Assembly: GCA_947372535.1 (NCBI GenBank)
Contig: CANBUA010000171.1
Coordinates: 1 to 10,267 of the forward strand
Length of the DNA stretch: 10,267 nucleotides
From: Burkholderiales bacterium
GTDB lineage: Bacteria > Pseudomonadota > Gammaproteobacteria > Burkholderiales > Burkholderiaceae
Direction of reading: 5' to 3'
Part shown: in pieces, positions 7,396-10,267 of the stretch
How the letters are laid out: every line of letters begins with the position of its first letter
Numbering within the stretch: the stretch's first letter is position 1
Translations under genes and position numbers: made by a program
Notes under the pieces: generated by a model
Told to the model about the DNA's origin: nothing
What the model saw: only the letters and a program-made list of their open reading frames with translations
Database searches by the model: none

Positions 7396-7520
7396 CACAA
7401 GCCTTTTCAGCCATATGGAGGGGCTGACCACCGATGACGTTTGCAAGGTGCATGCCTGCTGAAGGTATATTCGGACTTCGTATTTTGATGTCGTCTAATC
7501 ATTCAAGGAGGCAGCTTGCC
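7396..7520. promoter_or_regulatory. Shared divergent promoter region, comparatively AT-rich
   Basis: This 125-bp gap separates the DUF336 gene (minus) from the CsgG-like operon (plus) and is visibly less GC-rich than the coding DNA. For the plus strand, TTGCAA (7441-7446) and TATATT (7466-7471) resemble -35 and -10 boxes, although the 19-base spacer is slightly long. A GCATGC palindrome (7450-7455) sits between them. On the minus-strand side, the palindrome CCATATGG (7411-7418) lies inside a 6-bp inverted repeat, TCAGCC (7407-7412) and GGCTGA (7422-7427), just upstream of the DUF336 start. These are possible operator sites, judged by eye. Confidence 0.35.
7505..7511 (+). promoter_or_regulatory. 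Strong ribosome binding site for the CsgG-like gene
   Basis: AAGGAGG lies 9 bases before ATG 7521. It decides the start: the frame is open further upstream to an ATG at 7434, but only 7521 has this signal and is followed at once by a signal peptide. Confidence 0.8.
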
Positions 7521-8204
7521 ATGAGCGCCAACCCATCTCGACTGCTGCCGATGGCGGCCTTGGTCTTGTGCCCGCTCCTGGGCCATGCCGTCACGGAAAC
7601 CTCTCAGGCCATCGAGACGCCGCAAGTGGCCGTGGCCGCCAGTCCTTATGCCGGCCAGCGCACGCTGATCGCCGTGGGCAAGTTCGACAACCGCACGAGC
7701 TACATGCGCGGCATCTTCTCGGATGGCACGGATCACCTGGGCAACCAGGCCAAGACCATCCTGACCAGCCACCTCCAGCAAACCAACCGCTTCAGCGTGC
7801 TCGACCGCGACAACCTGCAGGAAATGAAGCAGGAAGCAGCCCTCAAAGGCAAGGCGCAAAGCATCAAAGGCGCCGATTTCGTGGTCACGGGCGATGTGAG
7901 CGAATTCGGCCGCAAAGAGGTGGGCGATCAGCAGTTGTTCGGCATCTTGGGGCGCGGCAAATCCCAGGTGGCCTATGCCAAGGTCAGCCTGAACGTGGTC
8001 AACATCAACACCTCCGAAGTGGTTTATTCAGTGCAGGGCGCTGGCGAATACACCTTGTCCAACCGCGAAGTGATCGGCTTTGGCAGCACGGCCAGCTATG
8101 ACTCCACCCTCAACGGCAAGGTGCTGGACCTGGCCGTGCGTGAGGCAGTCAACAAGCTGGCCATGGCCATCGACTCCGGTGCCTGGCAACCCAACAACAA
8201 ATGA
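7521..8204 (+). CDS. CsgG-family outer-membrane assembly/transport protein, non-curli
   Basis: The 227-residue product resembles CsgG, the outer-membrane pore that exports curli subunits. It has a signal peptide (residues 1 to about 23, core LLPMAALVLCPLLGHA). A mixed alpha/beta domain follows with AVGKFDNRT (51-59), RFSVLDRDNLQ (90-100) and GADFVVTGDVSEF (117-129). Segments at about 128-153 and 170-195 sit where CsgG has its two membrane beta-hairpins, and the end, DSGAW, corresponds to the DRGLW region of E. coli CsgG. Whether it forms a pore is inference. Unlike E. coli CsgG (277 residues with precursor), which is a lipoprotein, no lipobox is visible: Cys17 is inside the hydrophobic core without a G/A/S-C context. 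It is first in a tight operon with two lipoproteins, overlapping the next gene by 4 bp. No curli genes are nearby, so the substrate, if any, is unknown. Confidence 0.85.
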   Translation: MSANPSRLLPMAALVLCPLLGHAVTETSQAIETPQVAVAASPYAGQRTLIAVGKFDNRTSYMRGIFSDGTDHLGNQAKTILTSHLQQTNRFSVLDRDNLQEMKQEAALKGKAQSIKGADFVVTGDVSEFGRKEVGDQQLFGILGRGKSQVAYAKVSLNVVNINTSEVVYSVQGAGEYTLSNREVIGFGSTASYDSTLNGKVLDLAVREAVNKLAMAIDSGAWQPNNK

Positions 8205-8584
8205 GCAGCGGTTTCGTGATGACACATGCAGTGATTCGGCCGCTGGCCGCCGTGGTGGCGCTGGCCGCCATGCTCTCCATGACAGGATGCGCCAACGCGC
8301 CCAAACCCATCTACCAGTGGGAGGGCTACCAAGCGCAGGTCTATGAGCATTTCAAGACCCAGGGCAATGCCCCCGAAGCCCAGATCCAGGCGCTTGAGGC
8401 CGATTTGCAAAAGATCGCGGCCAAGGGCGGCACACCGCCACCGGGCTACCACGCTCATCTGGGCTTGCTGTACACCGCTGCGGGCCAGAACGACCATGCC
8501 GTGCAGGAATTGATGAAGGAAAAGGCGATGTTTCCTGAGTCGACGGCGTACGTCGACTTTCTGCTGGCCAAGTACAAGAAATAA
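8201..8584 (+). CDS. DUF4810 lipoprotein of the CsgG/DUF799 operon
   Basis: This small 127-residue lipoprotein has a hydrophobic signal segment (about 14-27) ending in the lipobox SMTGC, with lipidated Cys30. The mature part starts with a short polar stretch and IYQWEGYQAQVYEHF, characteristic of DUF4810. A TPR-like helical region follows (about 82-121, including HLGLLYTAAGQNDHAVQEL). This suggests a periplasm-facing adaptor anchored in the outer membrane; Ala after the Cys gives no inner-membrane retention signal. Its ATG overlaps the stop of the CsgG-like gene as ATGA, implying translational coupling, since no ribosome binding site is evident. An in-frame ATG at 8219 is an alternative start that keeps the whole signal peptide. 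The molecular role is unknown; the gene neighbourhood points to a complex with the flanking products. Confidence 0.85.
   Translation: MSSGFVMTHAVIRPLAAVVALAAMLSMTGCANAPKPIYQWEGYQAQVYEHFKTQGNAPEAQIQALEADLQKIAAKGGTPPPGYHAHLGLLYTAAGQNDHAVQELMKEKAMFPESTAYVDFLLAKYKK
8538..8558. repeat. Perfect 8-bp hairpin near the end of the DUF4810 gene
   Basis: AGTCGACG (8538-8545) pairs with CGTCGACT (8551-8558) across a 5-base loop, followed by TTT. It lies about 24 bp before the DUF4810 stop and 36 bp before the DUF799 start. It could modulate mRNA stability or partial termination between the second and third cistrons, or simply reflect codon choice. Confidence 0.3.
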
Positions 8585-8593
8585 GGGGACGAC

Positions 8594-9256
8594 ATGCGTC
8601 TGACAATCAATGCCAAGCTCGCTGCACTGGTCTGCGTTTCCTTGCTGCTGGGTGGTTGCGCCACGCCGCCGCCGCCGGTTGACTATTCGGCCTACCGTCA
8701 AAGCAAGCCCCGCTCGATCCTGGTGCTGCCGCCTGTGAACAACTCGCCCGACGTCAATGCGACGTTCAGCATGTATTCGCAGGTCACACAGCCGCTGGCC
8801 GAAGCAGGGTATTACGTGATGCCCGTTGCGCTGGTCAACGAGACCTTCAAGCAGAACGGCTTGAGCAATGCAGCCGAGATCCAAGCGGTGGCCCCGGCCA
8901 AGCTCAAGGAAATTTTCGGTGCAGATGCCGGGCTCTACCTCACCGTGACCCGCTACGGCTCCACTTACGCCGTGTTCAACAGCGTCGCTGTCGTGTCAGC
9001 CGATGCGCGGCTGGTGGACCTCAAGACCGGCGCGGTGCTTTGGACCGGCACGGCCACGGCCTCCAACGACGAAGGCGGCAACAGCGGTGGTGGTGGTCTG
9101 GCAGGGATGCTGATTGCCGCCGTGGTCAAGCAGATCATCAACAACGTGACCGATGCCAGCCACCCCGTAGCCGGAATCACCAGCTATCGCTTGCTGTCGC
9201 CGCATGCCAACGGCCTGCTGTACGGGCCTCGTTCGCCCAGGTACGGTCAGGACTGA
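8594..9256 (+). CDS. DUF799 (GNA1162-like) outer-membrane lipoprotein
   Basis: The 220-residue lipoprotein has a signal peptide ending in the lipobox LLGGC (Cys22), followed by a Pro-rich spacer (ATPPPPVDYSAY). The body matches DUF799, the family of Neisseria surface antigen GNA1162. Features are RSILVLPPVNNSPDVNAT (about 40-57), a helical PLAEAGYYVMPVALV segment, and alternating strands around LYLTVTRYGSTY and ARLVDLKTGAVLWTG. A Gly-rich stretch (161-168) leads into a hydrophobic helix (169-182). The fold is related to the TolB/CsgG-like periplasmic domains, so it probably assembles with the CsgG-like and DUF4810 proteins in the outer membrane. Its biochemical role is not established. It is the last gene of the operon. 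AAGGGG (8583-8588) overlaps the preceding stop and is 5 bases before ATG 8594, a good ribosome binding site. Confidence 0.88.
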   Translation: MRLTINAKLAALVCVSLLLGGCATPPPPVDYSAYRQSKPRSILVLPPVNNSPDVNATFSMYSQVTQPLAEAGYYVMPVALVNETFKQNGLSNAAEIQAVAPAKLKEIFGADAGLYLTVTRYGSTYAVFNSVAVVSADARLVDLKTGAVLWTGTATASNDEGGNSGGGGLAGMLIAAVVKQIINNVTDASHPVAGITSYRLLSPHANGLLYGPRSPRYGQD

Positions 9257-9262
9257 GGACTG
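9249..9262. repeat. Tandem 7-bp duplication covering a stop codon
   Basis: GGACTGA occurs twice head-to-tail. The first copy contains the TGA stop of the DUF799 gene; the second is just downstream, in the same 55-bp gap that separates this gene from the convergent PEP-CTERM gene. It may be a small slippage duplication. No T-run-terminated hairpin is visible in this gap. Confidence 0.5.
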
Positions 9263-9311
9263 ACAGAGCCAGCGGACCGCCTTCATGCCGAGGGCGATCC
9301 CGGTGTTGGCC

Positions 9312-9950
9312 TCAGCCTTGACGGCGGCGGCGGCGCGAGACGGCGGCGCTGAGCACGCCCAGGCCGGCCAGGGCCATCAGGCTGCTGTCGGCTTCGGGCA
9401 CGGGGCTCAGGTTCAGGGTGAAGCTCACGTCGGCGCCGCCCTTGAAGTCTGCATCTGTGGGCAAGCTCGCTGGGTCGACTGGGAAGAGGTCTTCCACCGT
9501 GACGCGGATGCTGGTGGGCGAGAGGTACTCGACCAGGCTGTTGTAGTAGGCGGGCTGGGCATTGAGCCCGTTGGACGAGCCGGTGAACACTTGCTCCCTG
9601 ATGGCTTGGTTACGCGGGGAGGCTTCGACATTGGTCACCCGGAACGTCAGTTCACTGCCTGGTGTATACGTGCCCAACGAAGCGGTGCTGCCGATTGTCG
9701 CAGGCGACTGGCCCAGTACAGGGATACCGTTGGTGCTCAGGTAGAACAGAGGGCTGGCGCCAATGGGGCCCTGGGTGCCGGCCAATTCAAGCACATGGTT
9801 GTAACTGCCAGAGACCGCGTCCAGGGTGATGCTGACCTGACCAGCCTGCGAAAAGCTGATGACGTCATTGAAACCAGCCATCGCCGAACCGCTGGACAGG
9901 GCGGCTACGCCACCTGCCAACAGCGACAGTGCTGCGTGTTTGATGTTCAT
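9312..9950 (-). CDS. PEP-CTERM sorting-domain exported protein
   Basis: The 212-residue protein has an N-terminal signal peptide (MNIKHAALSLLAGGVAALSS, cleavage predicted after AMA, residue 25). The Ser/Thr/Asn/Gly-rich body has predicted beta structure (about 26-182) and no recognised enzymatic motif. It ends in a typical PEP-CTERM signal: VPEAD (184-188), a hydrophobic helix (about 190-204) and an arginine cluster (206-210). Such proteins are exported by Sec and processed at the PEP motif by an exosortase, usually in bacteria that make extracellular polysaccharide. The PEAD form is a known variant of PEP. The exosortase is not in this window. I chose ATG 9950 because GGAGG (9959-9963 on the minus strand) lies 8 bases upstream and the signal peptide starts there; the longer GTG start at 9977 would bury it. 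The gene converges on the CsgG/DUF799 operon with a 55-bp gap. Function of the mature protein is unknown. Confidence 0.87.
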   Translation of the reverse strand: MNIKHAALSLLAGGVAALSSGSAMAGFNDVISFSQAGQVSITLDAVSGSYNHVLELAGTQGPIGASPLFYLSTNGIPVLGQSPATIGSTASLGTYTPGSELTFRVTNVEASPRNQAIREQVFTGSSNGLNAQPAYYNSLVEYLSPTSIRVTVEDLFPVDPASLPTDADFKGGADVSFTLNLSPVPEADSSLMALAGLGVLSAAVSRRRRRQG

Positions 9951-10040
9951 GGGGAAGTCCTCCAGTGGTTGGGTCACAAGTGCCTGACTTTATCGAAGCG
10001 TGACGCGGTGGGCACTCCAATTTCGGGGGAAGGATTAACC

Positions 10041-10267
10041 CTAGATGTGGTGCTGAGGCAGCTTGAAGCTGAAACAACTGCCTTCATTCAACACGCTGCT
10101 CACCGCCAGTTGGCCGCCCATCATCTCCACCAGGCGCTTGCAGATCACCAGGCCGATGCCGGTGCCGGGCGTGCTGCTTTGTTCGCGCCCCAGGCGGTTG
10201 AACGGCTCAAACAGGTGCTGCAATTGGTCGGCGGTCAGCCCGATGCCGGTGTCCCGCACCGTGAACT
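10041..10267 (-). CDS. Sensor histidine kinase, C-terminal catalytic fragment (runs off the window)
   Basis: Only about 75 C-terminal residues are present; the rest lies beyond the right edge. They are the end of a HATPase domain. VRDTGIGL is the G1 box, HLFEPFNRLGRE is the F-box region and GTGIGLVICKRLVEMMGG is the G2 box, followed by the last strands and a terminal LPQHHI. The phosphoacceptor histidine and sensor domains are outside the window, so the class and signal cannot be named. No receiver domain follows, so this kinase is not a C-terminal hybrid, unlike the two others here. A 90-bp gap separates its stop from the PEP-CTERM start on the same strand. No terminator is evident in the gap, so read-through into the PEP-CTERM gene is possible. 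Confidence 0.88.
   Translation of the reverse strand, partial: FTVRDTGIGLTADQLQHLFEPFNRLGREQSSTPGTGIGLVICKRLVEMMGGQLAVSSVLNEGSCFSFKLPQHHI

Noticed and set aside
6391..7437. 348-codon plus-strand frame across the response regulator and DUF336 genes
   Set aside because: It lies antisense to two genes with clear family motifs, has biased shadow-like composition (His, Gln, Arg) and overlaps the 3' end of the membrane kinase.
8096..8884. 262-codon minus-strand frame antisense to the two lipoprotein genes
   Set aside because: The plus strand has two lipoproteins with lipoboxes and good spacing. The antisense frame has no motif or ribosome binding site.
7521..9256. A curli biogenesis operon
   Set aside because: Only a CsgG-like member is present. 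No curlin repeats, CsgE/CsgF or CsgD-like genes are seen, and the partners are DUF4810 and DUF799 proteins.
9951..10040. Sigma-54 or flagellar-type promoter before the PEP-CTERM gene
   Set aside because: A GGCAC and a GATAAA are visible on the minus strand, but the matching second box is missing at the required spacing in both cases.
1..10267. Mobile elements, CRISPR array, tRNA or rRNA genes
   Set aside because: Reading both strands I saw no transposase or integrase motifs, no regularly spaced repeats, no terminal inverted repeats with target duplications, and no tRNA-like cloverleaf signatures.

Overview
The window looks like chromosomal DNA from a GC-rich betaproteobacterium, most likely of the order Burkholderiales. 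This rests on the strongly GC-biased third codon positions, the dense signal-transduction gene content, a PEP-CTERM protein with the PEAD form of the sorting motif, and the CsgG/DUF4810/DUF799 gene trio. I see no transposase, integrase, phage gene, tRNA, rRNA or CRISPR array. Base composition looks even throughout, so nothing points to recent transfer.

Left part (1-6924), proteolysis and signalling. An FtsH-type membrane AAA protease (plus strand) converges on a soluble GAF-PAS-GAF hybrid histidine kinase (minus strand). Their stop codons share one CTAG palindrome. About 315 bp of non-coding DNA separates this kinase from a divergent, membrane-bound hybrid kinase (plus strand). That second kinase converges, with 5 bp between stops, on a single-domain response regulator (minus strand). 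So three two-component proteins sit together: two hybrid kinases that carry their own receivers, and one receiver without an output domain.

Middle (6985-7520). A small GlcG/HbpS-family (DUF336) protein lies on the minus strand directly upstream of the response regulator, so the two could be co-transcribed. Its upstream region is shared with the divergent operon to the right and is comparatively AT-rich.

Right part (7521-9256), envelope module. Three tightly packed plus-strand genes encode a CsgG-family outer-membrane protein, a DUF4810 lipoprotein and a DUF799 (GNA1162-like) lipoprotein. Spacing is a 4-bp ATGA overlap and then 9 bp. No curli subunit or curli accessory gene is present. The CsgG-like protein has an ordinary signal peptide without a lipobox, while both partners have clear lipoboxes. 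This trio is the best candidate in the window for a poorly characterised system.

Far right (9312-10267). A PEP-CTERM protein, predicted to be exported and sorted by an exosortase encoded elsewhere, converges on the envelope operon. Beyond it the window ends inside the catalytic domain of another histidine kinase (minus strand).

Overall, the region combines envelope quality control, sensory kinases and exported or outer-membrane proteins. Functional links between the blocks are inferred only from proximity.
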